Part shown: piece by piece, positions 25,936 to 35,060 of the stretch
Position numbering within the stretch: position 1 is the first letter of the stretch
Layout of the letters: the number at the start of each line of letters is the position of its first letter
NCBI RefSeq assembly: GCF_014117425.1
Contig: NZ_CP059725.1
Span: 62,001 to 126,000 of the forward strand
Source of the DNA: Bartonella sp. HY038
GTDB lineage: Bacteria; Pseudomonadota; Alphaproteobacteria; Rhizobiales; Rhizobiaceae
Reading direction: 5' to 3'
DNA length: 64,000 nt
Position numbers and translations under genes: made by a program
The notes under the pieces: model-generated
Told to the model about the DNA's origin: nothing
What the model saw: only the letters and a program-made list of their open reading frames with translations
Databases searched by the model: none

Positions 25936-27366
25936 TTATTGCTTATGCCCATTTTTATGCAACCAATTTTGTAAATAGTGCGTAATTTTTTCGTCATCGC
26001 TTTGGGCAATATTAAAGCGCATGAAATCAGATTTTGTTTGTGATAGTGAAAATACATTGCCGGGGGCAAGGATGATATTTTGCTTTAAAGCATCTTGAGC
26101 AAGATCGGCACTATCGAGACCATTGGGCAATTGCGCCCAGATAAATATGCCTGCTTGCGGTTTAATGGCAATTTTAAAGCCCATATTTTCAAAGCGCGGT
26201 AATAGTCGCGAAGTAAGACGGGCAAGATTGCCGCGTAAATTATCGCAATGGCGGCGATAACTGCCATCTTTTAATATTTGATAAATGACTTCACCGGCAA
26301 AATTAATACCACCCATGGCCGTTGCAATACGCAAATCCGATAATTTGCTCATCCAATCTTTGGGTGCAACAATATAACCACAGCGCATTGATGCTGAAAT
26401 AGTTTTAGAAAAACTTCCGGTTAATGCGACTTGTTTTAAACCATCAAAGGCTGAAAAACGCGGCGCCGGTTCATATTCAAAATCGGCAAAAACGTCATCT
26501 TCAATGACCATCATATGATTGTTTTCAATGATCTTTAAAATGCGATGGGCTTTGAGCGGTGACAAAATCGCTCCAGTTGGATTATGCATAGCAGAATTGG
26601 TAATATATAATTTAGGGCTATGATCACTCACCAGTTGGGCAAAAACTGTTTCATCAGGGCCATCGCTTAAATAGGGAACACCAAAAGTTTTTACGCGGTG
26701 GGCGCGTAAGGTGGCTAGAAAATTAAAATAGCATGGATCATCGACAAGAACCGTATCACCCGGTTCCAAAAGTAACCGGCACAGCAAATCCAGTGAGCCT
26801 GTTGCACAATCAGTTAATAAAATCATGTCGGGCGACGCCTCAATACCATAATCAGTTAAACGGCGAGCAATTTGTGTGCGCAAACCAATATGACCTTGTG
26901 CTGGTCCATAATCAGTCATAGCGGTTGATTTGGCGCGAGCAATTTGGCGTAATGGTTTGGCTAGAATTTCTTCGGCTAACCAGTGACTTGGCAGCCAACC
27001 GCATCCGGGTTTTAAGAATTCTGTACCACTTTCAAGCGATTGGCGTGATACCCATAGGGGATCAATCATACGATCAAGCTGCGGCCCCATCTGTGCAAGG
27101 TCAAGCGGCTCATTATGTCCAGATACGAAAAATCCAGCACCTTTTTTGGCGCGTATAATACCTTCATTACAAAGCCGCTCATAAGCTTCAACCACGGTTG
27201 ATTTGGAAACGCCCATTTTTTCTGCAAAACCACGGATAGAGGGCAAACGCTCACCTGCCGCTAAATGGCGGGTCGCGATACGCTCTCGGATCTCAGCCGT
27301 CACAAATTCAACCCGTGTTATTGGCGCTGTTTTTTGTTTATCAACCATATTTGCCATGACACTCAT
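25936..27366 (-). CDS. MocR-type PLP-dependent transcriptional regulator
   Basis: The 476-residue protein joins a GntR winged helix (about residues 15-85: ERIATRHLAAGERLPSIRG, then SKSTVVEAYERL) to a class I aminotransferase-like domain. The PLP lysine lies in the GSFSKTISASMRCGY segment, with the TNSAMHNPTG and IEDDVFADFEY motifs before it. MocR/PdxR-like regulators typically sense PLP or amino compounds and control a neighbouring gene. The divergent EamA transporter at 27578 is the obvious target, and inverted ACTGTAC repeats lie between them. An alternative start is the ATG three codons in. Confidence 0.92.
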   Translation of the reverse strand: MSVMANMVDKQKTAPITRVEFVTAEIRERIATRHLAAGERLPSIRGFAEKMGVSKSTVVEAYERLCNEGIIRAKKGAGFFVSGHNEPLDLAQMGPQLDRMIDPLWVSRQSLESGTEFLKPGCGWLPSHWLAEEILAKPLRQIARAKSTAMTDYGPAQGHIGLRTQIARRLTDYGIEASPDMILLTDCATGSLDLLCRLLLEPGDTVLVDDPCYFNFLATLRAHRVKTFGVPYLSDGPDETVFAQLVSDHSPKLYITNSAMHNPTGAILSPLKAHRILKIIENNHMMVIEDDVFADFEYEPAPRFSAFDGLKQVALTGSFSKTISASMRCGYIVAPKDWMSKLSDLRIATAMGGINFAGEVIYQILKDGSYRRHCDNLRGNLARLTSRLLPRFENMGFKIAIKPQAGIFIWAQLPNGLDSADLAQDALKQNIILAPGNVFSLSQTKSDFMRFNIAQSDDEKITHYLQNWLHKNGHKQ

Positions 27367-27410
27367 TCGTCGCTAGCCTTTTCCTGTGGTTCAGTGATCT
27401 ATCTTTTATA

Positions 27411-27462
27411 ACTGTACTTATATTTTTAACGGTACAGTTTAATTAAATTGTACTGTACTGTA
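27411..27462. promoter_or_regulatory. Putative MocR operator repeats
   Basis: ACTGTAC (27411-27417) and GTACAGT (27432-27438) form an inverted pair with a 14-base spacer. A further overlapping set GTACTGTACTGTA (27450-27462) follows, so the motif appears at least three times between the divergent MocR and EamA genes. Such clustered repeats are typical binding sites for MocR-type dimers. The assignment to this regulator is inference. Confidence 0.6.
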
Positions 27463-27577
27463 TCTAGTGATTTTGCGCAATAGTGATTAAAAACAAAGAA
27501 AATAACGCTGATATTTTGTTAAAATGGCACATTTTCATTAGCGAATTGCAAATCATAAAATTTATAAGGGCAAGAAA

Positions 27578-28486
27578 ATGTCTGATGCTTCACTTCATAT
27601 TACCAATGTTGGCTCAACAGTTACAAAAGCTAAAAAGTCCAATGGTTATTTAAGCGGCTTTTTAGGGGTGGCTATTTTTGCAGGGTCCTTGCCTGCCACT
27701 CGCATTGGTGTTTTGGATATGAATCCCTATTTTTTAACCACGGCGCGTGCCACCATTGCCGGTATTTGTGCAATTTTAGTGGTTTATTTGCTTAAAGCTA
27801 AATTACCACAAAGAAGTGATGTCTTTAGTCTTATTTTGACCGCTCTTGGCATTGTTGTAGGCTTTCCTTTATTTTCCGCCCTTGCACTCCAATATACAAC
27901 GTCCGCACATTCTTTAGTTTTTACCGCTCTCATGCCGTTGATGACGGCAATTTTTGCGGTATTGCGCGCAGGCGAGCGGCCCAAGCCAATATTTTGGTTG
28001 TTTGCGATTATTGGTAGTTTGTGCATTGTTGCTTACTCATTATTACAAGGCTTTTCAGCCGCGCCGATGGGCGATATTTTTATGATCCTTGCGATAATTT
28101 CAGCCGGCCTTGGCTATGCGGAAGGGGCTAAATTGTCTCGCCGCCTTGGTGGCCCCTTGGTTATCTCTTATGCTTTAATTATATCGCTGCCATTAATGAT
28201 TGTTCTAAGCATTGTATTTCGCCCTAGTGATTTTAGCGCTATTTCAATAAATGGTTGGCTTGCCCTTGCCTATGTTAGCCTATTTTCAATGTTTATCGGC
28301 TTTTTCTTTTGGTATAAGGGACTGGCTGAAGGCGGTATTGCTAAAATTGGTCAATTGCAATTATTGCAGCCTTTTATGGGTATGATATTATCAGCAGTTA
28401 TCTTGCATGAACATGTTGATTTAATGATGGTTGTTGTGTCTGTTGGTGTTATTGGCTGTGTATTTGGCGCACGGCGCTTCGCCTAA
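27578..28486 (+). CDS. EamA/DMT-family transporter
   Basis: A 302-residue integral membrane protein with about ten hydrophobic helices in two EamA repeats. The first half has the typical F.GSLPATRIGVLDMNPYFLTTARA and FSALALQYTTSAHS..FTALMPLMTA pattern; the second ends in LQPFMG..LSAVILHE. DMT-family members often export amino acids or other metabolites. The divergent MocR regulator suggests the pump is induced by its own substrate (inference). ATG 27578 follows an AAGGGCAAG site. The substrate cannot be read from the sequence. Confidence 0.88.
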   Translation: MSDASLHITNVGSTVTKAKKSNGYLSGFLGVAIFAGSLPATRIGVLDMNPYFLTTARATIAGICAILVVYLLKAKLPQRSDVFSLILTALGIVVGFPLFSALALQYTTSAHSLVFTALMPLMTAIFAVLRAGERPKPIFWLFAIIGSLCIVAYSLLQGFSAAPMGDIFMILAIISAGLGYAEGAKLSRRLGGPLVISYALIISLPLMIVLSIVFRPSDFSAISINGWLALAYVSLFSMFIGFFFWYKGLAEGGIAKIGQLQLLQPFMGMILSAVILHEHVDLMMVVVSVGVIGCVFGARRFA

Positions 28487-28524
28487 TCTGTTTAATATTC
28501 TTCGACAATTTATAATCAACCAAT

Positions 28525-28558
28525 AAAAAAGCCGGATAGAAACTATCCGGCTTTTTAA
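28525..28558. terminator. Bidirectional Rho-independent terminator
   Basis: AAAAAAGCCGGATA pairs with TATCCGGCTTTTT around a GAAAC loop. It separates the convergent EamA transporter and rplS and has T runs on both strands. Confidence 0.88.
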
Positions 28559-28580
28559 TTTATTTCAGCTTTATAAAAGC

Positions 28581-28967
28581 TTATTTTGCAGCTTTTTTAT
28601 TGCGATTGTCTTTTTTCTCAACAATACGAGCAGCCTTACCAGTTAGGCCGCGCAAGTAGTAAAGCTTCGCACGACGAACTTTACCGCGACGAACAACTTC
28701 AACACCTTCAACAAGTGGAGAATAAACTGGGAATACACGTTCAACGCCTTCACCAAAAGAGATTTTGCGAACGGTAAATGTTTCTTGCAAGCCGCCGCCT
28801 TTACGAGCGATACAAACGCCTTCATAAGCCTGTACGCGGGTACGTGTACCTTCAGTAATACGTACGAGAACGCGAACTGTGTCACCAGGTTGGAAAGCAG
28901 GCAAAACGCGCTTTGCTTCAATCTTTGCACATTGTTCAGCTTCGATCTGAGCAATAATATTTGTCAT
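28581..28967 (-). CDS. rplS: 50S ribosomal protein L19
   Basis: The 128-residue protein begins [12 protein letters not shown] and has the L19 core [51 protein letters not shown] and the basic C-terminal [15 protein letters not shown]. The frame is open upstream to 29015, but ATG 28967 gives the conserved N-terminus. It lies downstream of trmD and rimM on the same strand, the normal order except that rpsP is not adjacent. Confidence 0.97.
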   Translation of the reverse strand: MTNIIAQIEAEQCAKIEAKRVLPAFQPGDTVRVLVRITEGTRTRVQAYEGVCIARKGGGLQETFTVRKISFGEGVERVFPVYSPLVEGVEVVRRGKVRRAKLYYLRGLTGKAARIVEKKDNRNKKAAK

Positions 28968-29146
28968 AATGTAAGACCTTCTTGTTCTTCTCAACAAGCC
29001 AGAACGCCCAAACACTTGTTTGATAAATATTTATCTTCAAACTATGCCAATTGGCAGGAGCGGATAATCTCGTTATTGATTTTAAGGATCTAGAAAACAG
29101 ATTTCTAAAACTTGTGAGTAGCCCTTACACTAGCAAAGGTGATAAA

Positions 29147-29845
29147 TCAAGCTTTACTCGTATTTTTACAATATTTATCCCAAAGGTCAGGTCGCCGCTC
29201 TCGGGTAATATTTTCGGCCTGCTGTTGGCGCCAAGCATTGATCGCCTTATGATTGCCAGAGGTTAAAACATCAGGAATGGCAATGCCTTCAAACTCTTGT
29301 GGTCTGGTATAATGGGGATGCTCAAGAAGATCGGCTTCAAAGCTTTCAACACTTGCTGATTCCATATTGCCCATAACACCGGGTAAAAGCCTGATAATTG
29401 CGTCAAGAATAACCAAAGCTGCGGTTTCACCACCCGATAATATATAATCACCAATTGATATTTCTTGTAAATTTCTCTGATCGATGACCCTTTGGTCAAC
29501 ACCTTCAAAGCGGCCGCAAATAAAGGTTGCGCCATCAAGGGAGGCAATTTCATGCGCCATGGCTTGATTAAATGGCTTGCCGCGTGGGCTCATTAAAAAA
29601 CGCGGCAAATCGCCAGGGGTCGAATCAATCGCACTTGCTAAAACATCCGCTTTCATTACCATGCCTGCGCCACCGCCTGACGGTGTATCATCAACATTGC
29701 GGTGACGACCTGTTGCAAAATCACGAATCTGTATTGGGTTGCACGACCAAATTTCTTGCTGCAATGCTTTGCCGGCTAATGATTGACCAAGAAAGCCCGG
29801 AAACATTTCAGGATAAAGCGTTAAAATATGCGCATTAAAGGCCAT
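29147..29845 (-). CDS. trmD: tRNA (guanine-N1-)-methyltransferase
   Basis: TrmD adds the m1G37 methyl group 3' of the anticodon, preventing frameshifts. The 232-residue SPOUT enzyme shows [21 protein letters not shown], the D(D/T)[11 protein letters not shown] motif, the knot-forming [13 protein letters not shown] and [12 protein letters not shown] motifs, and HPHYTRP. It follows rimM after about 23 bases and precedes rplS by about 180 bases on the same strand. Confidence 0.97.
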   Translation of the reverse strand: MAFNAHILTLYPEMFPGFLGQSLAGKALQQEIWSCNPIQIRDFATGRHRNVDDTPSGGGAGMVMKADVLASAIDSTPGDLPRFLMSPRGKPFNQAMAHEIASLDGATFICGRFEGVDQRVIDQRNLQEISIGDYILSGGETAALVILDAIIRLLPGVMGNMESASVESFEADLLEHPHYTRPQEFEGIAIPDVLTSGNHKAINAWRQQQAENITRERRPDLWDKYCKNTSKA

Positions 29846-29868
29846 AACAATTGATCCGCTATTGAAGG

Positions 29869-30459
29869 TTAGTTTTTAGCAAGTGAGCTATTGGCTAATT
29901 TTTGTGCCTCTGCAAGTTCTGCATCGGTAAATTCATCTTCTTTTTCGCTCACCAATCCAGCAAGAACGGGGTCTATAAAGATTTTACCGCCAGCAATATC
30001 AATGGTAGGAATCGCTGCTTGAGTAAAAGGAATAAAGACGAGCTTACCGGTTTTATCACTCATTTCAATAAGATCGCCGGCACCAAAATTATATAGGCTT
30101 CGCACTTTACCAATTGGCGTATTGTCAAGATCATGGACTGCAAGACCGATGAGATCTTCAAGATAAAATTCATCTTCCTCAAGGTCTGCAGGTAACTGAT
30201 CGCGCTCAACAAAGATTTCTTTGCCATTAAGACTTTCGGCCTTTTCACGGCTATCAATACCGGCAAGCCTAGCAACCAACATATCTTTTTGCGGGCGCAG
30301 GGACAAAATTTTGATATTGTTGCCATTAGCATCATAAAGTGTGCCATAATCACCCAAGGCAAGTGGGTCACTTGTAAAGCTTTTTATACGCACTTCGCCT
30401 TTAATGCCATGGGCTGCACCGATTCGGGCTAGTAATACTGGCTTATTGAGCTTTACCAT
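29869..30459 (-). CDS. rimM: 16S rRNA processing protein RimM
   Basis: RimM assists maturation of the 30S head by binding S19. The 196-residue product has the N-terminal [22 protein letters not shown], the [10 protein letters not shown] and D(E)FYLEDLIGL motifs and the PRC-barrel segment GAGDLIEM. A charged C-terminal tail ([15 protein letters not shown]) extends beyond the barrel. It heads rimM-trmD-rplS; rpsP, which usually precedes it, is not within this window, so the operon has been split in this genome. Confidence 0.95.
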   Translation of the reverse strand: MVKLNKPVLLARIGAAHGIKGEVRIKSFTSDPLALGDYGTLYDANGNNIKILSLRPQKDMLVARLAGIDSREKAESLNGKEIFVERDQLPADLEEDEFYLEDLIGLAVHDLDNTPIGKVRSLYNFGAGDLIEMSDKTGKLVFIPFTQAAIPTIDIAGGKIFIDPVLAGLVSEKEDEFTDAELAEAQKLANSSLAKN

Positions 30460-30653
30460 GATTTATCCAAACCTCATTTTGACTCATTGGAGGATGTTTA
30501 AAAAAACGTCTTAAAAATAAAATGGCTTTTTTCATGTTTTATGTGGATAAATGACATAAAATATACCACGATTTATTTAAACTTATCACTATAATTATGC
30601 CCTGTATTTTACACTGAGCTAATTTTTAAATTTTATTATGCGAAATAATAATT

Positions 30654-30681
30654 AAAAAGCCGCGCAATGCGCGGCTTTTTT
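30654..30681. terminator. Rho-independent terminator downstream of rpmE
   Basis: AAAAAGCCGCGC pairs with GCGCGGCTTTTT around an AAT loop. T tracts occur on both strands. Read leftward it lies about 110 bases after the rpmE stop and before rimM. Confidence 0.85.
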
Positions 30682-30794
30682 AAATTGTCTAAAATATCCT
30701 TATCATATTTTAAAAATAAAACACAAAAGAAGATTTAGAAAGGAAAATTTTCAATTAAATATCAGTAACTTAATTGAAAAATCTGCCAAAAGGC

Positions 30795-31016
30795 TTAGAT
30801 GCCAAGATTGCCAAAACGATTCTTGAACTTGGATACGCGGCCACCACGGTCAACAAGACCCTGTGAACCACCAGTCCAAGCTGGATGAGAATTTGGATCG
30901 ATATCAAGGTTAAGAGTATCGCCTTCTTTGCCCCATGTTGAACGGGTCATGTATTCTGTACCATTGGTCATAACAACCTTGATGGCATGATAATTTGGAT
31001 GAATGTCAGCTTTCAT
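30795..31016 (-). CDS. rpmE: 50S ribosomal protein L31
   Basis: A 73-residue protein, [19 protein letters not shown] at the start and SGQ-like/[14 protein letters not shown] at the end, clearly L31. It has no cysteines, so it is a zinc-independent (C-) form. ATG 31016 is preceded by AGGAAACG. It is divergent from the ABC exporter gene at 31142 and has its own terminator. Confidence 0.96.
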   Translation of the reverse strand: MKADIHPNYHAIKVVMTNGTEYMTRSTWGKEGDTLNLDIDPNSHPAWTGGSQGLVDRGGRVSKFKNRFGNLGI

Positions 31017-31141
31017 TATCGTTTCCTGAACTTTATTCCGCTAATCCCAATTTGAGGGGTGCGAACCAACTAATCTTTTGCTAAAGAAAACCTATCTAAC
31101 ATTACAGGCTTTCAAAAATCAGATTCTGCCTATACATCAGC

Positions 31142-32971
31142 ATGACGACGATAACAAGGGCACAAAGTAAAATGGCATTATTTCGCGGCAAAAAAGATGA
31201 AAAAAACAGTAAAAACCAAAAAAATGGTAAAAAGACGCGACCGTTAAAGGTACTTTTCCCCTATATCAAGCGCAATCGCGGCATTTGTTTGGGTGCACTT
31301 ATTTCATTAATTGTTGCAGCTCTTGTTATGTTGGCATTACCTATTGCCATTCGTCGTATGCTGGATCACGGTTTTTCCGATAGCAGCGGCGAAATGATTA
31401 ATTCCTATTTTGTCATGATGCTAGCCTTGGCAGCCATTTTAGGTCTTGCCTCTGCAGCGCGCTATTATTTTGTTATTACCCTTGGTGAAAAAGTCGTCAA
31501 TCATTTACGTAGTGATGTTTTTTCTCATGTGGTTGATTTGTCGCCGGGTTTTTATGATCGCTCTCATTCTGGCGAGATCGTCTCGCGCCTTTCAGCCGAT
31601 ACAACCCAAATAAAATCCGCTGTGGGTGCTAGCGTGTCTGTCGCTTTGCGCAATATTATTATGGCGGTGGGCGCTGTGATTATGATGATTATCACTAGTC
31701 CGAAATTATCAACACTGGTATTAATCACCATTCCCATCATTGTTATTCCGCTTATTGCTTTTGGCCGCAAAGTGCGTGTACGAACCCGTAAAGCACAGGA
31801 TAGGCTAGCGGAAGCTAATGCTTTGGCGGGTGAGCAAATTGCGGCAATCCGCACCGTACAAGCTTTTAATGCGCAAAATTTTGTTTCATCGCAATTTAAG
31901 AAATTGGTTGATAAGGCGTTTAATGCAGCGCGCCAATCGGTGCAATCGCGGGCTTTTTTAACCGGATTTGCTATTTTTCTCGTCTTTGGTAGCGTCGTTG
32001 CTGTTTTGTGGATTGGCTCTAATGACGTGCTTGCCGGTAAAATGAGTGGCGGCACTTTAGGTCAATTTGTGCTATATGCGGTTTTTGCGGCAAGCTCCTT
32101 TGGACAATTATCCGAAGTTGGCGCCGAACTTGCCCAAGCAACGGGCGCGGCTGAACGTATTGCTGAATTATTGGACGAAAAATCTGATATTACCAGGCCA
32201 CAAAATGCGCGCGCCATTGCCAAGGATATGGGCGACAGTGTGCGTTTTGATGATGTTTCCTTTACCTATCCAACAAGACCGGATTTCCAAGCCACTCATC
32301 ATTTGAGTTTTGCAGTGGAGCAGGGCGAAAATGTAGCCTTTGTTGGGCCATCGGGGTCTGGTAAGAGCACAATTTTTGCGCTTTTGTTGCGTTTTTATGA
32401 TCCACAAAGCGGTAAGATTTTTATAAATGGCCAAGAGCTTACCCTAGCCGATCCTTTTGATATACGCGACCATATTGCTTATGTTCCACAAGATGTTGCT
32501 ATTTTTGATGGTACAATGCGTGATAATATTGCCTTTGGCCGCCCTGATATCAGTATGGCGGAGATTGAGAATGCAGCGCGTGCTGCCAATGCTTATGATT
32601 TTATTCATGAATTGCCCAATGGTTTTGATACGGAAGTTGGCGAGCGCGGTGTTACTTTGTCAGGCGGGCAAAAGCAGCGCATTGCCATTGCGCGTGCTAT
32701 TTTGCGCAATGCACCAATATTACTGCTAGATGAAGCAACCTCAGCCCTTGATGCAGAAAGTGAAATGCTGGTGCAAAAAGCACTGGAAAAATTAATGGAA
32801 GGGCGCACTACATTGGTCATTGCCCATCGCCTTGCGACCGTTTTAAAAGCTGATCGCATTATGGTCATGGAAAATGGTCACATTGTTGAACAAGGAAAGC
32901 ATGAAGAACTGGTTGAAAAGTCGGGCCTTTATGCCCGTTTAGCCCATTTGCAGTTTTCAAACCATGTCTAA
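31142..32971 (+). CDS. ABC exporter, fused permease and ATPase
   Basis: A 609-residue half-transporter of the MsbA/LmrA type. After a Lys-rich N-terminus comes a six-helix ABC transmembrane domain (about 45-330) with the SGEIVSRLSADTTQIK coupling segment. The ATPase then has Walker A GPSGSGKST (about 402), Q-loop YVPQDVAIFDGT, signature LSGGQKQR (about 506), Walker B ILLLDEATSALD and IAHRLATV. It should act as a homodimer. Exporters at this position next to rpmE in Rhizobiales are annotated only generally, so the substrate (lipid, drug or peptide) is not known. A later in-frame ATG (MALFRGKK) could also be the start. Confidence 0.9.
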   Translation: MTTITRAQSKMALFRGKKDEKNSKNQKNGKKTRPLKVLFPYIKRNRGICLGALISLIVAALVMLALPIAIRRMLDHGFSDSSGEMINSYFVMMLALAAILGLASAARYYFVITLGEKVVNHLRSDVFSHVVDLSPGFYDRSHSGEIVSRLSADTTQIKSAVGASVSVALRNIIMAVGAVIMMIITSPKLSTLVLITIPIIVIPLIAFGRKVRVRTRKAQDRLAEANALAGEQIAAIRTVQAFNAQNFVSSQFKKLVDKAFNAARQSVQSRAFLTGFAIFLVFGSVVAVLWIGSNDVLAGKMSGGTLGQFVLYAVFAASSFGQLSEVGAELAQATGAAERIAELLDEKSDITRPQNARAIAKDMGDSVRFDDVSFTYPTRPDFQATHHLSFAVEQGENVAFVGPSGSGKSTIFALLLRFYDPQSGKIFINGQELTLADPFDIRDHIAYVPQDVAIFDGTMRDNIAFGRPDISMAEIENAARAANAYDFIHELPNGFDTEVGERGVTLSGGQKQRIAIARAILRNAPILLLDEATSALDAESEMLVQKALEKLMEGRTTLVIAHRLATVLKADRIMVMENGHIVEQGKHEELVEKSGLYARLAHLQFSNHV

Positions 32972-33036
32972 TGCAAAAATTTAGGCTTCTATTCACCATT
33001 ATAAATTTATAGTTTTGCTTGCTTAAGAGATAAAAT

Positions 33037-34395
33037 ATGACAATGTGTCAAACGGCTGATGATCTTATCAAAGAATTTATGCGCCATCACCCCAAAGGCT
33101 TTGACTTGTCTTTAGGGCGCATTAGTGAGCTTTTAGAAAAATTAGGTTCACCGCAAAATAAATTGCCGCCAATTTTCCATATTGCTGGCACTAATGGCAA
33201 GGGTTCTGCCAGTGCCTATTTAAGATCGCTATTGGAAGAAGCCGGCTATGGTGTCCATGTCCATACGTCTCCCCATCTTGTCCATTGGCATGAGCGTTAT
33301 CGCCTTGCGCAAAATACGCGTGCTAGCCAAAATGGTCAAAAAACAAGTAGCCAATTTGTTGATGATGCCGTTTTAGCCGATGTTTTGCAGCGTATTGGCA
33401 CGGCAAATGCTAGTGCAGCGATTACTGTTTTTGAAATATTGACTGCCGCTGCCTTTTTGCTTTTTGCCGAGCATCCTGCCGACGCAATTATATTGGAAGT
33501 GGGATTGGGTGGTCGTTTTGATGCCACTAATGTCATCGCAAGCCCAGCCGTCTCGCTGATTATGCCAATATCGTTAGACCATCAAGCCTTTTTGGGCGAT
33601 ACAATTGCTGCCATTGCCGGTGAAAAGGCTGGCATTATCAAGAAAAAATGTCCGGTGGTGATTAGCGCGCAACAAAGCGATGAGGCTTTAGATGTTTTAA
33701 CTACTATTGCCCAAAAAAATCACGCACCGACTTATATTTTTGGCCAAGATTTTACCGCTTATGAAGAACATGGGCGCATGGCTTTTCAAAATGAACAAGG
33801 CTTGATTGATTTGCCATTGCCACAATTAAATGGTGCTTATCAAATTCAAAATGCGGCTAGTGCTATTCAAGCGGTAAAAGTTGCCGGCTTTGCAATTCAA
33901 GATGAGCACATTGCTAACGCTTTACGTCATGTTTATTGGCCGGGGCGAATGCAAAAATTAGTATCAGGTGCATTGCTCGATCATGCTGCAAAAAATTGCG
34001 ATATTTGGATAGATGGCGGTCATAATCCTGCAGCTGGCGCAGTTACAGTTGCGGCATTAAAGAAAATTATGAGCAATCAATATGATCGGCTTTACCTCAT
34101 TGCTGGTATGATCAACACCAAGGATAGCCAATCCTATTTTGAAAATTTTGCTTGCCTATCGCCAAAGGTCTTTACTGTGCCGGTGCAATCATCCGATGCG
34201 GGTATTGATCCAAAGGATCTTGCTGCAATGGCAAAAGCTGCTAAGCTTGATGCAACAGCAACTGGTTCGATTGATGAAGCTTTGCAGGAAATTGCAACTA
34301 TAAATGATGAAAGCAAACGCAGCCTTATCTTGATTTGCGGCTCGCTTTATCTTGCAGGTGACGCCTTAGACCAAAATGGCACACCACCGCGTTAG
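33037..34395 (+). CDS. folC: Dihydrofolate/folylpolyglutamate synthase
   Basis: FolC joins glutamate to dihydropteroate and later to folates. The 452-residue Mur-ligase-like protein shows HIAGTNGKGSASAYLRSLL (P-loop), VHTSPHLVHWHERYRL, ILEVGLGGRFDATNVI, SLDHQAFLGDTIAAIAGEKAGI and WIDGGHNPAAG. These are the standard bifunctional FolC motifs. ATG 33037 fits. It is not adjacent to trpA/accD, its frequent neighbours in this order. Confidence 0.95.
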   Translation: MTMCQTADDLIKEFMRHHPKGFDLSLGRISELLEKLGSPQNKLPPIFHIAGTNGKGSASAYLRSLLEEAGYGVHVHTSPHLVHWHERYRLAQNTRASQNGQKTSSQFVDDAVLADVLQRIGTANASAAITVFEILTAAAFLLFAEHPADAIILEVGLGGRFDATNVIASPAVSLIMPISLDHQAFLGDTIAAIAGEKAGIIKKKCPVVISAQQSDEALDVLTTIAQKNHAPTYIFGQDFTAYEEHGRMAFQNEQGLIDLPLPQLNGAYQIQNAASAIQAVKVAGFAIQDEHIANALRHVYWPGRMQKLVSGALLDHAAKNCDIWIDGGHNPAAGAVTVAALKKIMSNQYDRLYLIAGMINTKDSQSYFENFACLSPKVFTVPVQSSDAGIDPKDLAAMAKAAKLDATATGSIDEALQEIATINDESKRSLILICGSLYLAGDALDQNGTPPR

Positions 34396-34401
34396 ATCCA
34401 G

Positions 34402-34935
34402 TTATTTGCCCCAAAGCTTTAACGGCGGCAAGGTTTTGGCGCGTTGCTTTATCGCCTCAAGATCTGTTGGCTTATAATCCCATAAGTCAACACCGACATT
34501 GATGCTTTTATTGGTGCCTTGCCACTTATCATGGACATGACCAAAAAGATGTAAGCTACCATGGTGGTCACCATTCCAGCTTAAAAGTGGATAATGGCAA
34601 AGCACTAATTTTGTTTCACCATCGCTCAGCTCAAAAAGAGCATGAATACTTGCCCATGGCAGGCGCTTGACGCTGCTGTGATCATGATTGCCAATGATGA
34701 GATGTTTTTGCCCGGGAATAGAGTTGAAAAGGGCATTTAATAATGCGGCATCTTTGTTTTTCTTGCCGCAATAAAAATCGCCAATGATCCAAAGATGATC
34801 GTCTTGCATGACACAGTCTTGCAGATTTTGCAGCAAGGCGGCATCCATATCATCTGTATTTTCAAAGGGGCGATCGCAATAATGAAGAATATTCTTATGG
34901 CCGAAATGCGGGTCGGCAGTATACCAATGTTTCAT
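34402..34935 (-). CDS. Metallophosphoesterase family protein
   Basis: A 177-residue calcineurin-like phosphoesterase with DPHFGH (metal-site Asp and His near residue 8), WIIGDFY, a LIIGNHDH motif, LCHYPLLSWNGDHHGS and the C-terminal LFGHVHDKW. All canonical metal ligands (D, H, D, N, H, H, H) are visible. Small stand-alone enzymes of this kind often act on nucleotides or phosphodiesters, but no substrate can be assigned. It is convergent with folC, with stops seven bases apart. Confidence 0.88.
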   Translation of the reverse strand: MKHWYTADPHFGHKNILHYCDRPFENTDDMDAALLQNLQDCVMQDDHLWIIGDFYCGKKNKDAALLNALFNSIPGQKHLIIGNHDHSSVKRLPWASIHALFELSDGETKLVLCHYPLLSWNGDHHGSLHLFGHVHDKWQGTNKSINVGVDLWDYKPTDLEAIKQRAKTLPPLKLWGK

Positions 34936-35060
34936 GGCGCAATTTTATCACAGGAAATAGCGGCTCACAATGCGCACTTTGATAAAAAAAATGGCTGTTG
35001 CATTAATCAAACACAGATGCTTGATATTTTAAGCAAGTCGACAAAATTAGAATTATAATA

